Part shown: piece after piece, positions 33,491 to 42,115 of the stretch | How the letters are laid out: every line of letters begins with the position of its first letter | How positions within the stretch are numbered: the stretch's first letter is position 1 | From: Streptomyces clavuligerus | GTDB lineage: Bacteria; Actinomycetota; Actinomycetes; Streptomycetales; Streptomycetaceae | Direction: 5' to 3' | Assembly (NCBI RefSeq): GCF_005519465.1 | Contig: NZ_CP027858.1 | Location: forward strand, 2,294,001 to 2,358,000 | Length of the DNA: 64,000 nt | Translations under genes and position numbers: made by a program | Notes under the pieces: generated by a model | Database searches by the model: none | What the model was told of the DNA's origin: nothing | Seen by the model: the letters and a program-made list of their open reading frames with translations, nothing else

Positions 33491-33913
33491 CTACAGCGGC
33501 AGGGCCTGGACCACTCCGCCGACGAGGGGCAGCTCGGCGGCCGACGCGCCCTGGGCGAGCGGGCCGGTGGCGACCTCCGTGGAGACCGGCTTGAAGTCGG
33601 CGACCTGGGCGGCGACCCCGTTGGCCAGCGGGTCGACGCCCGTCTTCGCCAACGGGTTGAGCTGGAGTTTCGTGAGCTGGTCCACACCGGTCACCGAGTT
33701 GGTGACGACCCCGCCGAGCCCGCCGGTGGCCGGTCCGGCCAGCGGAGTCCCGCCGAGGGCGGCCCCCACGGTGTCGAGGGGGCTGCCCGACGCGGTCGCG
33801 GTGGCCGCGTGCGCGGCGGTCCCGCCCGCGCCGAGGGCGGCGGCCACCGCCGCCATGGTCAGACCGGCGCGCAGGGCGAACCGAGGGGGGTGGGGGGCTG
33901 AGTGACGTGCCAT
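33491..33913 (-). CDS. Secreted Ala/Gly-rich protein, unknown function
   Basis: 140 residues from ATG 33913. Sec signal peptide of about 37 residues (RAGLTMAAVAAALGAGGTAAHA). The mature part is short, Gly/Ala/Leu/Val-rich, with repeated DxLxxGxA or PLA elements (SPLDTVGAALGG, DQLTKLQLNPLAKTGVDPLANG). No cysteine or catalytic motif. It resembles, in style, the protein at 40206-40625; both are of a type widespread in Streptomyces and often mislabelled ATP-binding. The start is divergent from the uridine kinase-like gene. Confidence 0.75.
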   Translation of the reverse strand: MARHSAPHPPRFALRAGLTMAAVAAALGAGGTAAHAATATASGSPLDTVGAALGGTPLAGPATGGLGGVVTNSVTGVDQLTKLQLNPLAKTGVDPLANGVAAQVADFKPVSTEVATGPLAQGASAAELPLVGGVVQALPL

Positions 33914-34076
33914 GGGTCGGGCTCCCGCCGGACGAGACGATGGGGGTACGGGACGAGCACACTGGGCACGGCTTGCGTGACCAGAGGGGCACTGAGCGTA
34001 GTTGAGATGTGATTCTCCCTCCACCGCTCTTCCCGGTGGGTCCCCTTCACGGGTCAATGCCTCACACTGGTGTCCC

Positions 34077-34718
34077 GTGACTGATTCCCCCACGCCGAGG
34101 CGCGTCGTCCTGCTCACGGGCCCCTCGGGTTCCGGAAAGACCTCTCTCGCCGCGCGGACGGGCCTTCCCGTGCTGCGTCTGGACGACTTCTACAAAGAGG
34201 GCGACGACCCCACGCTTCCGCTGGTCGCGGGGGGAACGGACATCGACTGGGACTCCCCGCTCTCCTGGGACACGGACACGGCTCTCGCGGCGATCGCGGC
34301 CCTCTGCCGCGAGGGGCGCACCGCGGTCCCGGTCTACGACATCGGGGCCAGCGCGCGGACGGGCGACGAACTCCTGGACATCGGCCGGGCGCCGCTGTTC
34401 ATCGCGGAGGGGATCTTCGCGGCGGAGCTGGTGACCCGCTGCCGTGAGCGGGGGCTGCTCGCGGACGCGCTCTGTCTGCGGGGCCGTCCGTCGACCACCT
34501 TCCGGCGGCGGCTCGCCCGCGATCTGCGTGAGGGGCGCAAGTCCGTCGGGTTCCTGTTGCGGCGGGGGTGGCGGCTGATGCGTGCCGAACGGTCGATCGT
34601 GGCGCGTCAGACGGGTCTCGGCGCGTACGCGTGCGGCCGGGACGAGGCGCTGGGCCGGGTGGCCGCGGCGGCCCGGTGCGGCGGGCGCGCCGTATCGGGC
34701 ATGACGCAGCGGGCATGA
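34077..34718 (+). CDS. Uridine kinase-like P-loop protein
   Basis: 213 residues from GTG 34077. Phosphorylates a nucleoside with ATP or GTP. Walker A GPSGSGKTSLA (near 15-25), LRLDDFYKEGDDPTLP (near 36) with the nucleoside-contacting Asp-Asp-Phe-Tyr typical of uridine/cytidine kinases, WDSPLSWDTD, VYDIG, and AEGIFAAELV. The C-terminal third is Arg-rich (RRRLARDLREGRKSVGFLLRRG), as in the actinobacterial group. A salvage role fits the region, but the gene lacks the shared palindrome. Convergent with the sigma factor gene across a strong hairpin. Confidence 0.88.
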   Translation: MTDSPTPRRVVLLTGPSGSGKTSLAARTGLPVLRLDDFYKEGDDPTLPLVAGGTDIDWDSPLSWDTDTALAAIAALCREGRTAVPVYDIGASARTGDELLDIGRAPLFIAEGIFAAELVTRCRERGLLADALCLRGRPSTTFRRRLARDLREGRKSVGFLLRRGWRLMRAERSIVARQTGLGAYACGRDEALGRVAAAARCGGRAVSGMTQRA

Positions 34719-34780
34719 CCCAGGGGGTGTGACACGGCGGGCACGACCCAGTGCGTGTGACACGGCGGGTGTGACACGAA

Positions 34781-34825
34781 AGAGCGGGACCGGACAAGAC
34801 CCCCCGGCCCGTCCGATCCCGCTCT
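34781..34825. terminator. Bidirectional terminator between uridine kinase-like gene and sigQ
   Basis: agagcgggaccggac / gtccgatcccgctct, 15-bp arms with one G-T wobble and a 15-base loop. Short gtgtgacacggcggg repeats precede it at about 34727-34778. Confidence 0.8.
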
Positions 34826-34971
34826 CCCCCGTTTCCCCCGTTGACCCCGCGGGTCCCCCGACCCTCGTGGCCCCCCTCTTTCCCGTCGCTCCCCCGAGAC
34901 GACGGCCCCCTCTCACATTCCCCCGTGTTCTACCCCCGGTGTTTCTCCCCCGTGGGGGTTCCCCCGGTCCC

Positions 34972-35715
34972 TCAGGCCACCAGCTCGCCGAAGGACTCCT
35001 CCTCGTCACGGCCGAAGCTGAGGACCTGGTCCTCGCGCAGCCGGCGCAGCGAACGCCAGATGCTCGACTTCACCGTGCCGACACTGATGTCCAGGATCTG
35101 CGCGATCTCCGGGTCGGTGCGGCCCTCGTAGTACCGGAGGACCAGCATCGTCCGCTGGAGTTCGGGAAGCCTGGCCAGCGCCTGCCAGAGCACGGCCCGC
35201 AGCTCGGTCCCCCGCATCGCGTCGGTGTCGCCCGCCGTCTCCGGCAGCTCCTCCGTGGGGTACTCGTTGAGCTTGCGCCGCCGCCAGGCGCTGATGTGCA
35301 GATTCGTCATGGTCCTGCGGAGATAGCCGCCGACCGCCGCCTTGTCGCTGATCCGGTCCCAGGCCCGGTAGGTGGAGAACAGCGCGCTCTGGAGCAGGTC
35401 CTCGGCCTCGAAGCGGTCGCCGGTCAGGTGGTAGGCGGTCGCGTACAGGGAGGAACGACGTTCCTGCACATAGGCGGTGAACTCCGCCTCCGTGAGGGCC
35501 TGCCGTCCCCCGTTGTTCTCCCGGTACGCGGCCGCTCCCGTGCCGGCGCCCCCCGTGGCACCGTCGACGACCGACATGTACGGCGCCTTGTGCTGGCGCC
35601 CGGTGCCGCGCACGCACCCCCGTCCGTTCACGGCACCGGACTTCTCCGTGCTCCGTCCGACATCGTGAAGACGCGTGACGACTGCGCTTGAGGTCGTGCT
35701 GTGCAGTGCCTTCAT
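34972..35715 (-). CDS. sigQ: ECF sigma factor SigQ (SigE-family)
   Basis: 247 residues from ATG 35715 with aggggggc upstream. Directs RNA polymerase to a special promoter set. After about 75 poorly conserved residues: region 2 (FTAYVQERRSSLYATAYHLTG, EAEDLLQSALFSTYRAWDRI, AVGGYLRRTMTNLHISAWRR) and region 4 (LARLPELQRTMLVLRYYEGRTDPEIAQILDISVGTVKSSIWRSLRRLRE). No anti-sigma gene follows. It is divergent from afsQ1, exactly as sigQ is in S. coelicolor, where AfsQ1 activates sigQ and SigQ counteracts AfsQ1/Q2 effects on antibiotic production (established). The N-terminal extension with two Cys (GRGCVRG only one clear) has no known role. Confidence 0.93.
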   Translation of the reverse strand: MKALHSTTSSAVVTRLHDVGRSTEKSGAVNGRGCVRGTGRQHKAPYMSVVDGATGGAGTGAAAYRENNGGRQALTEAEFTAYVQERRSSLYATAYHLTGDRFEAEDLLQSALFSTYRAWDRISDKAAVGGYLRRTMTNLHISAWRRRKLNEYPTEELPETAGDTDAMRGTELRAVLWQALARLPELQRTMLVLRYYEGRTDPEIAQILDISVGTVKSSIWRSLRRLREDQVLSFGRDEEESFGELVA

Positions 35716-35800
35716 TCCGCGCCCCCCTGTCGATGGAGTCCGTTTCCGTCTGTGTGCATCACAGCTTGCCCAGGCAGTTTCATGGAGGTGTCCGTCGACT

Positions 35801-35816
35801 GTCACAGACCTGTCAC
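35801..35816. promoter_or_regulatory. AfsQ1-type box in the sigQ-afsQ1 intergenic region
   Basis: gtcac-agacct-gtcac matches the published AfsQ1 consensus GTnAC-N6-GTnAC at every fixed position. It lies 85 bases before the sigQ start and 110 before the afsQ1 start, so it can serve both. Match is seen; binding is inferred from S. coelicolor. Confidence 0.75.
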
Positions 35817-35926
35817 AGGGAAAGAGGAGAGCAGTCCTGTGACGGCTGGGGCGACGGCGGTGCTGGTCGGGGGCATCGGGGTGCGGCCGGTCGAAGCCCG
35901 GCGCGGCCATGGGCCAGAATGGGCCC

Positions 35927-36604
35927 GTGCCTTTCCTGTTGCTGATCGAGGACGACGACGCCATCCGCACGGCCCTCGAACTCTCGCTCTCCCGCCAGGG
36001 CCACCGTGTGGCCACCGCGGCGACGGGCGAGGACGGCCTGAAGCTGCTCCGGGAGCAGCGGCCGGATCTGATCGTGCTGGATGTGATGCTGCCCGGGATC
36101 GACGGCTTCGAGGTGTGCCGCCGTATCCGGCGCACCGACCAGTTGCCGATCATCCTGCTGACCGCCCGCAGCGACGACATCGACGTGGTCGTGGGGCTGG
36201 AGTCCGGTGCGGACGACTATGTGGTCAAGCCGGTGCAGGGGCGGGTGCTGGACGCCCGTATCCGTGCCGTGCTGCGCCGGGGGGAGCGGGAGGCCACCGA
36301 CTCGGCCACCTTCGGCTCCCTGGTGATCGACCGCTCCGCCATGACCGTGACCAAGAACGGCGAGGACCTCCAGCTCACGCCGACCGAGCTGCGACTCCTG
36401 CTGGAACTGAGCCGGCGGCCGGGGCAGGCGCTGTCCCGGCAGCAACTGCTGCGGCTGGTGTGGGAGCACGACTATCTCGGGGACTCGCGGCTGGTGGACG
36501 CCTGTGTCCAGCGGCTGCGGGCGAAGGTGGAGGACGTGCCGTCCTCGCCCACCCTGATCCGTACCGTGCGCGGTGTGGGCTACCGGCTGGACGCGCCGCA
36601 GTGA
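35927..36604 (+). CDS. afsQ1: Response regulator AfsQ1
   Basis: 225 residues from GTG 35927, identical in length to S. coelicolor AfsQ1; the longer ORF start at 35909 is not needed. OmpR family: receiver with FLLLIEDDDAIR (acidic pocket), phospho-acceptor Asp in IVLDVMLPG, LLTARSDD, VVKPVQ (Lys); then a winged helix (about 130-223) with LTPTELRLLLELSRRPGQALSRQQLL and RTVRGVGYRLD. Controls antibiotic synthesis and nitrogen/carbon metabolism genes, notably on glutamate medium in S. coelicolor. Its stop overlaps the start of afsQ2 (gtga). Confidence 0.96.
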   Translation: MPFLLLIEDDDAIRTALELSLSRQGHRVATAATGEDGLKLLREQRPDLIVLDVMLPGIDGFEVCRRIRRTDQLPIILLTARSDDIDVVVGLESGADDYVVKPVQGRVLDARIRAVLRRGEREATDSATFGSLVIDRSAMTVTKNGEDLQLTPTELRLLLELSRRPGQALSRQQLLRLVWEHDYLGDSRLVDACVQRLRAKVEDVPSSPTLIRTVRGVGYRLDAPQ

Positions 36605-38235
36605 GCGGTGCCGCCAAGCGCGCGATAGTCGCCGGGCTGCGCTGGACGAGTCTGCGGCTCCGTCTGGTCGTGGTCTTCGCCGTGGTCGCGCTGACCGCCG
36701 CGGTGTCCGCGTCGGGCATCGCCTACTGGCTCAACCGCGAGGCCGTGCTCACCCGGGTGCAGGACTCCGCGCTGGAGAGTTTCCGCAAGGACATGCAGGG
36801 CCGGGCCGCGGCGCTGCCGGTCGGCCCGTCCCGGGAGGAGCTGGCCGACGCCGCCCGGCAGATGGCGGGCGGCCAGGAGGGCTACGGGGTGCTGCTGCTG
36901 GGCGACGCCGCGTCGGGGACACCGGTGACGGGCTCGTCCGACCCGCTGCTCTACACCCTGGACCGGGTCCCCGGGGCGCTCCAGGAGGCCGTGAACCGGC
37001 GGCAGGAGACGGGTTCCGGGAATGCGGCCGAGTACCACCTGTACTGGCAGCGCACCGAGTTGGGCGGCGAGCCGTATCTCGTCGGCGGTTCCCGGATCGT
37101 GGGCGGCGGGCCGACCGGCTATGTCTTCAAGTCGCTGGAGCAGGAGCGGGACGACCTCAATACGCTCGCCTGGTCGCTGGGGATCGCCACCACGCTGGCA
37201 CTCGTCGGTTCGGCGCTGCTGGCGCAGGCCGCGGCGACGACCGTGCTGCGGCCGGTGCGGCGGCTCGGGGAGGCGGCCCGCAGGCTGGGCGAGGGGAAGC
37301 TGGACACCCGGCTGCGGGTGTCGGGCACCGACGAGCTGGCGGAGCTGGCGCGGACCTTCAACAGGACGGCGGAGTCGCTGGAGAAGAAGGTCGCCGACAT
37401 GAGCGCCCGGGAGGAGTCCAGCCGTCGTTTCGTGGCGGACATGTCGCACGAGCTGCGGACCCCGCTGACGGCGCTGACCGCCGTCACCGAGGTGCTGGAG
37501 GACGAGGTCGACAGCCTGGACCCGATGATCGCTCCCGCGGTGACGCTGGTGGTGAGCGAGACCCGGCGGCTGGGCGACCTGGTGGAGAATCTGATGGAGG
37601 TCACCCGCTTCGACGCGGGCACCGCCAAGGTGGTCCTGGACACGGTGGACGTGGCCGACCAGGTGACCGCCTGCATCGACGCGCGGGCCTGGCTGGACGC
37701 GGTGGAGCTGGACGCCGAGCGCGGGATCATGGCGCGGCTCGACCCCCGGCGGCTCGATGTGATCCTGGCGAACCTGATCGGCAACGCGCTCAAGCACGGC
37801 GGTTCGCCGGTGCGGGTCTCGGTGCGGCTCGTCGAGGGCGCCGGGCTGGTGATCGAGGTACGGGACCACGGCCCCGGCATCCCCGCCGATGTGCTGCCGC
37901 ATGTCTTCGACCGTTTCTACAAGGCCAGCGCCTCCCGGCCGCGGTCCGAGGGGAGCGGACTGGGGCTGTCGATCGCGATGGAGAACGCGCTCGCGCACGG
38001 CGGCACCATCACCGCGGCGAACTCGCCGGACGGCGACGGCGCGGTGTTCGTGCTGCGGCTGCCGCAGGACGCGTCCGCGCCCAAGGAGGACTACTCCGGC
38101 GAGGACGGCGTGGACGGCGAGGAGACCCCGTCCACCGGGACCGGCGCGGACGCGGGCGGGAGCACGGCCGGGGAGTCGGGGTCCGCCCCGGCGGACGGGC
38201 GCGACGAGGCGCCCGGAGAGGGGAGCACACGGTGA
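36601..38235 (+). CDS. afsQ2: Sensor histidine kinase AfsQ2
   Basis: 544 residues from GTG 36601, overlapping afsQ1 by four bases. Membrane sensor: helix 1 at about 18-40 (LVVVFAVVALTAAVSASGIA), an extracytoplasmic sensor of about 135 residues, helix 2 near 180-205, HAMP (LRPVRRLGEAARRLGEG). Kinase core: phospho-His in MSHELRTPL, N-box NLIGNALKHG, G1 DHGPGIP, G2 GSGLGLSIA. The last 60 residues after PQDASAP are acidic low-complexity (Asp, Gly, Glu, Thr, Ser), a strain-specific looking tail. The signal is not known. Followed by the lipoprotein with another four-base overlap. Confidence 0.95.
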   Translation: MSGAAKRAIVAGLRWTSLRLRLVVVFAVVALTAAVSASGIAYWLNREAVLTRVQDSALESFRKDMQGRAAALPVGPSREELADAARQMAGGQEGYGVLLLGDAASGTPVTGSSDPLLYTLDRVPGALQEAVNRRQETGSGNAAEYHLYWQRTELGGEPYLVGGSRIVGGGPTGYVFKSLEQERDDLNTLAWSLGIATTLALVGSALLAQAAATTVLRPVRRLGEAARRLGEGKLDTRLRVSGTDELAELARTFNRTAESLEKKVADMSAREESSRRFVADMSHELRTPLTALTAVTEVLEDEVDSLDPMIAPAVTLVVSETRRLGDLVENLMEVTRFDAGTAKVVLDTVDVADQVTACIDARAWLDAVELDAERGIMARLDPRRLDVILANLIGNALKHGGSPVRVSVRLVEGAGLVIEVRDHGPGIPADVLPHVFDRFYKASASRPRSEGSGLGLSIAMENALAHGGTITAANSPDGDGAVFVLRLPQDASAPKEDYSGEDGVDGEETPSTGTGADAGGSTAGESGSAPADGRDEAPGEGSTR

Positions 38236-38885
38236 GGCGGAGGGTCCGGCGGCTGACCGCCCTGGCGCTGGCGGGCGGCGCGCTGCTGCTCGCCGGGTGC
38301 GGGATCAGGACCACACAGGTACCGGTGGACGCCGGTCCCGCGCCCTCCCGGCTGCCGTGCACGGTGACCGACGGCCCGGACGGCGGTCCGGGGGCGGGCG
38401 ACGGCCTGCCGGTACGGGTCGAGCTGCTGTGCGCGGCCAAGCTGAAGCAGGTGGACCGCACGGTGGAGCTGCCCGCCGACGGCCTCCACGACGAACAGCT
38501 CCGGATGGCGACCGCGCTCCTCGACGAGCTGCGGCGCAAGCCGACGGCGGACGAGCGCGGGGCGGGCTTCGGGACGGACGTGCCCGCGGGGCTGACCGTG
38601 GCCGGCGGGGCCCGCGCCGGTGACCCGGTGGGCACGCTGCGGCTGAGCCTGCGGCCGGAGCGGCTGCCCGGGGCGGCGCTCGCGCAGATCGTGTGCACCT
38701 TCGCGGAGAGCCGGGCCGCGGCGGCGGGCGGCGCGGTGATCCTGGGCGGTCCCGACGAGAGCGGCCCGCGCGGGTACACCTGTCCGCAGCGGCTGACGGA
38801 GCGTCCCGCGGAGCCGGTGCCGACCCTGTCGTCCCTGCCCGCGCCCGCGGCGCCGGTGTACCCCGGCGCCGCCACCACGTTCTGA
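38232..38885 (+). CDS. Lipoprotein of the afsQ operon
   Basis: 217 residues from GTG 38232, overlapping afsQ2. Basic start (VRRRVRRLT), hydrophobic h-region and lipobox LLAGC (Cys about 24). The mature domain has a GerMN-like flavour (VRVELLCAAKLKQVDRTVEL, LHDEQLRMATALLDELRRKP, TLRLSLRPERLP), but the match is loose. This is the third gene of the AfsQ locus (called afsQ3 by some authors in S. coelicolor). A membrane-anchored partner that modulates sensing by AfsQ2 is likely from context and analogy with MtrAB-LpqB, where the third gene is also a GerMN-containing lipoprotein. Confidence 0.85.
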   Translation: MRRRVRRLTALALAGGALLLAGCGIRTTQVPVDAGPAPSRLPCTVTDGPDGGPGAGDGLPVRVELLCAAKLKQVDRTVELPADGLHDEQLRMATALLDELRRKPTADERGAGFGTDVPAGLTVAGGARAGDPVGTLRLSLRPERLPGAALAQIVCTFAESRAAAAGGAVILGGPDESGPRGYTCPQRLTERPAEPVPTLSSLPAPAAPVYPGAATTF

Positions 38886-39060
38886 CCGTCTGCTGACCGC
38901 GTTCCGGCCGTGTCCCTGCTGTGTCCCTGCTGTGTCCCGCCGCCGGTCCGGGGCCCCGCGAAGCAGCCCCGGAGGCGGCCGTGACCGGCGGCGGGAGGCC
39001 GCGGAAGACCGCTGCCGACGGCGGGGAACCGTTTCCGGGGCGTCGTGCGTCTTGTGTGCC

Positions 39061-39726
39061 GTGCAGTGTCAAGGTAAGAGCGGCAGCAGTGCCGCGACCC
39101 GGATGCGCGTGGCGGGGGCCGTCCTCCTCCTCGTGCACTTGCTGCTCGTCTGCTGGCTGACCCTGCGCCCGTTGGACGTTCCCTGGGTGACGCCCGCGAA
39201 TCTGGAGCTGTTCGCCGGTATCCGGGCGGATCTGGAGCTGCCCCCGCCGGACGCGGCGCTCCAGATAGGCGCGGGGCTGTTCCTGCTGGCGCCCCTCGGG
39301 GTGCTGCTCCCGATGGCGGGCGGCAGGCTCACGGTCTCCCCGTTCGTCTCGCTGGCGCGGACCGCCGTCGCGGGGGGTCTGATCTCGCTGGCGATCGAGC
39401 TGTTGCAGACGGGTGTGCCGGGGCGGGTGCTCGATGTGGACTCGCTGCTGTTGAACACCGCCGGGGTGGTGATCGCGCATCTGCTGGTGGTGCCGCTGGC
39501 GCGGGCCCGGCTGCGGCGCGCGCGGACGGCGGCCCCGGCACGCGGTCCTGCGGGGACCCCGGGCGCCCCGGGGGCGGGCCCGGTGGGGCGGGTGCCGCTC
39601 GCGGCACTGCCCCGGTCCCGGCCGCAGCGGCTCGGCGGGGGCTCGGGGACCGGTCCCGTCCTCCGGGAGGACCAGAGGGCTCAGGGACCGACCCCGACGA
39701 TTTCCAGGGTCGGGATCGCCCCGTAG
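39061..39726 (+). CDS. VanZ-like membrane protein
   Basis: Start uncertain: GTG 39061 (221 residues) or ATG 39103; neither has a clear ribosome site, and the frame is open back to 38932. Four hydrophobic segments: [75 protein letters not shown]. The pattern RPLDVPW after helix 1, NxxLFxPLG-like AGLFLLAPLGVLLP and SLAIELLQ...GRVLDVDSLLLNTAG are the VanZ hallmarks. VanZ-like proteins are widespread and mostly unrelated to glycopeptide resistance; a cell-envelope role is all that can be said. The C-terminal 60 residues are Pro/Gly/Arg-rich. Confidence 0.82.
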   Translation: MQCQGKSGSSAATRMRVAGAVLLLVHLLLVCWLTLRPLDVPWVTPANLELFAGIRADLELPPPDAALQIGAGLFLLAPLGVLLPMAGGRLTVSPFVSLARTAVAGGLISLAIELLQTGVPGRVLDVDSLLLNTAGVVIAHLLVVPLARARLRRARTAAPARGPAGTPGAPGAGPVGRVPLAALPRSRPQRLGGGSGTGPVLREDQRAQGPTPTISRVGIAP

Positions 39727-39848
39727 AGGGAGGATCTGTCCCGGTCGAGACGGCATGGTGGAGGTACCGGGGAGCGAGCGGGACCGATGCTCACCGGACC
39801 GGCCCGGAGCCGGACGACGCCCCACGGTCCCCCGAGGAGGAACCCACC

Positions 39849-40052
39849 ATGGCCGCAGTTGTCCGCCCGAGTTCGGGACGCGTGATCGGTGGCGTGTGCG
39901 CGGCGCTGGCCCGGCGGTTCTCCACCTCGGCCAGGACGGTACGCATCCTGTTCGCGGTCTCGTGCCTGCTGCCCGGCCCGCAGTTCCTGCTCTATCTGGC
40001 GCTCTGGATACTGCTGCCCGCCGAGCGGGCCACGCCGAAGGCCGCCTGGTAG
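39849..40052 (+). CDS. PspC-domain membrane protein
   Basis: 67 residues from ATG 39849 with gaggagg upstream. One PspC domain: VRPSSGRVIGGVCAALARRFSTSARTVRILF, then the membrane helix FAVSCLLPGPQFLLYLALWILLP and a short basic tail. PspC proteins are membrane-stress modulators; in Streptomyces short stand-alone versions are common. No phage-shock partner gene is adjacent. A 14-bp-stem terminator follows within 30 bases. Confidence 0.9.
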   Translation: MAAVVRPSSGRVIGGVCAALARRFSTSARTVRILFAVSCLLPGPQFLLYLALWILLPAERATPKAAW

Positions 40053-40081
40053 GACGCCGGGCGGGATTCCGGTCCGTACGC

Positions 40082-40114
40082 GTGGGGCGCGCACCGGTGC
40101 GGTGCGCGCCCCAC
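40082..40114. terminator. Terminator after PspC gene
   Basis: Perfect 14-bp arms gtggggcgcgcacc / ggtgcgcgccccac with a 5-base loop between convergent genes. Confidence 0.85.
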
Positions 40115-40205
40115 GGCGCTGCCGGACCGCCGTGCGGAGGGGAAGTGACGGCGGGCGGGTGGGAGGACCGGACCGCCCGGGGCGCCGAAGCGGCCCGGGG
40201 GCGGA

Positions 40206-40625
40206 TCAGAGCGGCTGGGAGCCGGTGTTCAGGGCGGGCGCGAGCTGGAGCGGAGCCGGGGCCAGCTTGCTCACCTCGCCGACCGGGAGCCCGCCGAGCA
40301 GGCTGCCGAGGAGCTCCTTGCCCGCGCCGGGGGCCATGGCCCGGGCGGTGGCGGACCCGAGGGTCGCCGGCAGGGTGGCCGCGCTCTCGACGAGGGCGGC
40401 CTGGGTGCTGGCCTGGACTCCGGTCAGGGTCTGGGGGGCGCCCGCGGGGAGCTTCGAGACGACCTTCTGCACCGGCGCCGCGTTGGTGAGGGTGTCGAGG
40501 GACGTCAGCGTCTCCAGGGAGGGCGCGGGGACGGTCGCCGCGGCGGCGGCGTTGCCCGCGCTGACGACGGCGAAGGCGGCGCCGAGCGCGGCGGCACCGA
40601 GGGTCCTGGCGGCAGACTGCTTCAT
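40206..40625 (-). CDS. Secreted Ala-rich protein, unknown function
   Basis: 139 residues from ATG 40625. Signal peptide of about 29 residues (RTLGAAALGAAFAVVSAGNAAA). The mature part is Ala/Leu/Pro/Thr-rich and helical (TLTSLDTLTNAAPVQKVVSK, LGSLLGGLPVGEVSKLAP), no Cys. Same type as the secreted protein at 33491-33913, with similar length and LGG-x-P elements, so they may be distant paralogues. Expression during development is typical of such proteins, but unknown here. Confidence 0.75.
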   Translation of the reverse strand: MKQSAARTLGAAALGAAFAVVSAGNAAAAATVPAPSLETLTSLDTLTNAAPVQKVVSKLPAGAPQTLTGVQASTQAALVESAATLPATLGSATARAMAPGAGKELLGSLLGGLPVGEVSKLAPAPLQLAPALNTGSQPL

Positions 40626-40864
40626 CAGGGATATGTCCTTGGCAGGTGAAAGCGGAACAGGAAGAGGGAAGGGGCGAAGGGCGGGGACAGGGGGTGAAGA
40701 GGTGCGGGACAGCGGTCGAGAAGGGGACGGCCGCACCCTGGAAAGGGAAAACGGCGGCTCCGCAAGCTAGCCACACGGGCGGAGTCGGCGCAAATACCGC
40801 CGGGCGGTGTGGTCTTCACTTTTTCCGGTATTTCCGAAGCCCTTCCCGATCGCCCGGTTCAGCT

Positions 40865-42013
40865 TTAACCTCCCGAAGAACTGCTGGCCACAGCGGTCTG
40901 CGAGAACAGCCATTCGGACTTCAACTCGGAAAATCCAGGTTTGATCACATCATTGATCATCGCCAATCGTTCATCGAAAGGAATGAATGCCGATTTCATG
41001 GCATTGACGGTGAACCACTGAATGTCGTCGAGTGAGTATCCGAAGGCTTCGGTCAGCCGCTCGAACTCCTGCGACACACTGGTCCCGGACATCAGCCGGT
41101 TGTCGGTGTTGACCGTGGCACGGAAGTGCAGTCGGCGGAGCAGCCCGATGGGGTGGTCCGCGTAGGAGCCGACGGCGCCGGTCTGGAGGTTCGACGTCGG
41201 GCACAGTTCCAGGGGGACGCGCCGGTCGCGCACATAGGCGGCGAGCCGGCCGAGGGTCACCTCGCCGTCGGCGCCGACGGTGATGTCGTCGACGATGCGG
41301 ACACCGTGGCCGAGCCGGTCGGCCCCGCACCACTGGAGCGCCTGCCAGATCGAGGGGAGTCCGAACGCCTCACCGGCGTGGATGGTGAAGTGGTTGTTCT
41401 CCCGCTTGAGATATTCGAAGGCGTCGAGATGGCGGGTGGGCGGATGTCCCGCCTCGGCCCCCGCGATGTCGAAGCCGACGACTCCCGTGTCCCGGTGGCG
41501 GTTGGCCAGTTCGGCGATCTCCAGGGAGCGGGCGGCGTGCCGCATGGCCGTCAGGAGCGCGCCCACCCGGATGCGCCGGCCGTTCTCGCGGGCCAGCCGC
41601 TCCCCTTCCCGGAAGCCCTCGTTCACCGCCGCCACGACCTCTTCGAGACCGAGCCCGCCCTCCAGGTGCTGTTCGGGCGCGTAGCGGACCTCCGCGTACA
41701 CGACGCCGTCCGCGGCCAGGTCCTCCGCGCACTCGGCGGCGACCCGGAAGAGCGCGTCGGCGGTCTGCGTCACGGCGCAGGTGTGCGCGAAGGTTTCGAG
41801 GTAGCGCTCCAGCGAGCCGGAGTCGGCGGCTTCGCGGAACCAGGCACCGAGCCGGTCGGGCTCGGTCTCGGGCAGCGCCTCGTAGCCCGCGTCCCGGGCG
41901 AGGTCGACGACCGTACCGGGGCGCAGGCCACCGTCGAGATGGTCGTGGAGGAGCACCTTCGGGGCACGGCGGATCTGCTCCGCAGTGGGGGTATTGAGGG
42001 GCTTTGTCGCCAT
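40865..42013 (-). CDS. add: Adenosine deaminase
   Basis: 382 residues from ATG 42013. Converts (deoxy)adenosine to (deoxy)inosine, feeding purine nucleoside phosphorylase. Zinc-TIM-barrel motifs: [14 protein letters not shown] (metal His-x-His), [23 protein letters not shown] with metal His and catalytic Glu, GHGVRIVDD (catalytic His), [12 protein letters not shown], and [10 protein letters not shown] containing the metal Asp. Length is as in S. coelicolor enzymes. No CTACGCGCGTAG upstream, but a ccctgtgtacaggg element precedes it. Divergent from the alpha/beta hydrolase gene. Confidence 0.96.
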   Translation of the reverse strand: MATKPLNTPTAEQIRRAPKVLLHDHLDGGLRPGTVVDLARDAGYEALPETEPDRLGAWFREAADSGSLERYLETFAHTCAVTQTADALFRVAAECAEDLAADGVVYAEVRYAPEQHLEGGLGLEEVVAAVNEGFREGERLARENGRRIRVGALLTAMRHAARSLEIAELANRHRDTGVVGFDIAGAEAGHPPTRHLDAFEYLKRENNHFTIHAGEAFGLPSIWQALQWCGADRLGHGVRIVDDITVGADGEVTLGRLAAYVRDRRVPLELCPTSNLQTGAVGSYADHPIGLLRRLHFRATVNTDNRLMSGTSVSQEFERLTEAFGYSLDDIQWFTVNAMKSAFIPFDERLAMINDVIKPGFSELKSEWLFSQTAVASSSSGG

Positions 42014-42115
42014 TGGCGCACTCTAGCCCTGTGTACAGGGAGGGAGCCGGGGCGCTCCGTAACAATGACCGTGCATTCGGGTGGCTCGGAGAACCCCTTC
42101 TGCCAGTGTTCAGCC

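Noticed and set aside
34972..38885. AfsQ locus as part of a local antibiotic gene cluster
   Set aside because: It is a global regulator in the core chromosome; no biosynthetic genes are near.
39061..39726. VanZ-like gene as a glycopeptide-resistance determinant
   Set aside because: VanZ-domain proteins are widespread; there are no vanHAX genes here.
41126..42115. Long N-terminal extension of the hydrolase ORF across adenosine deaminase
   Set aside because: That part is the antisense shadow of add.
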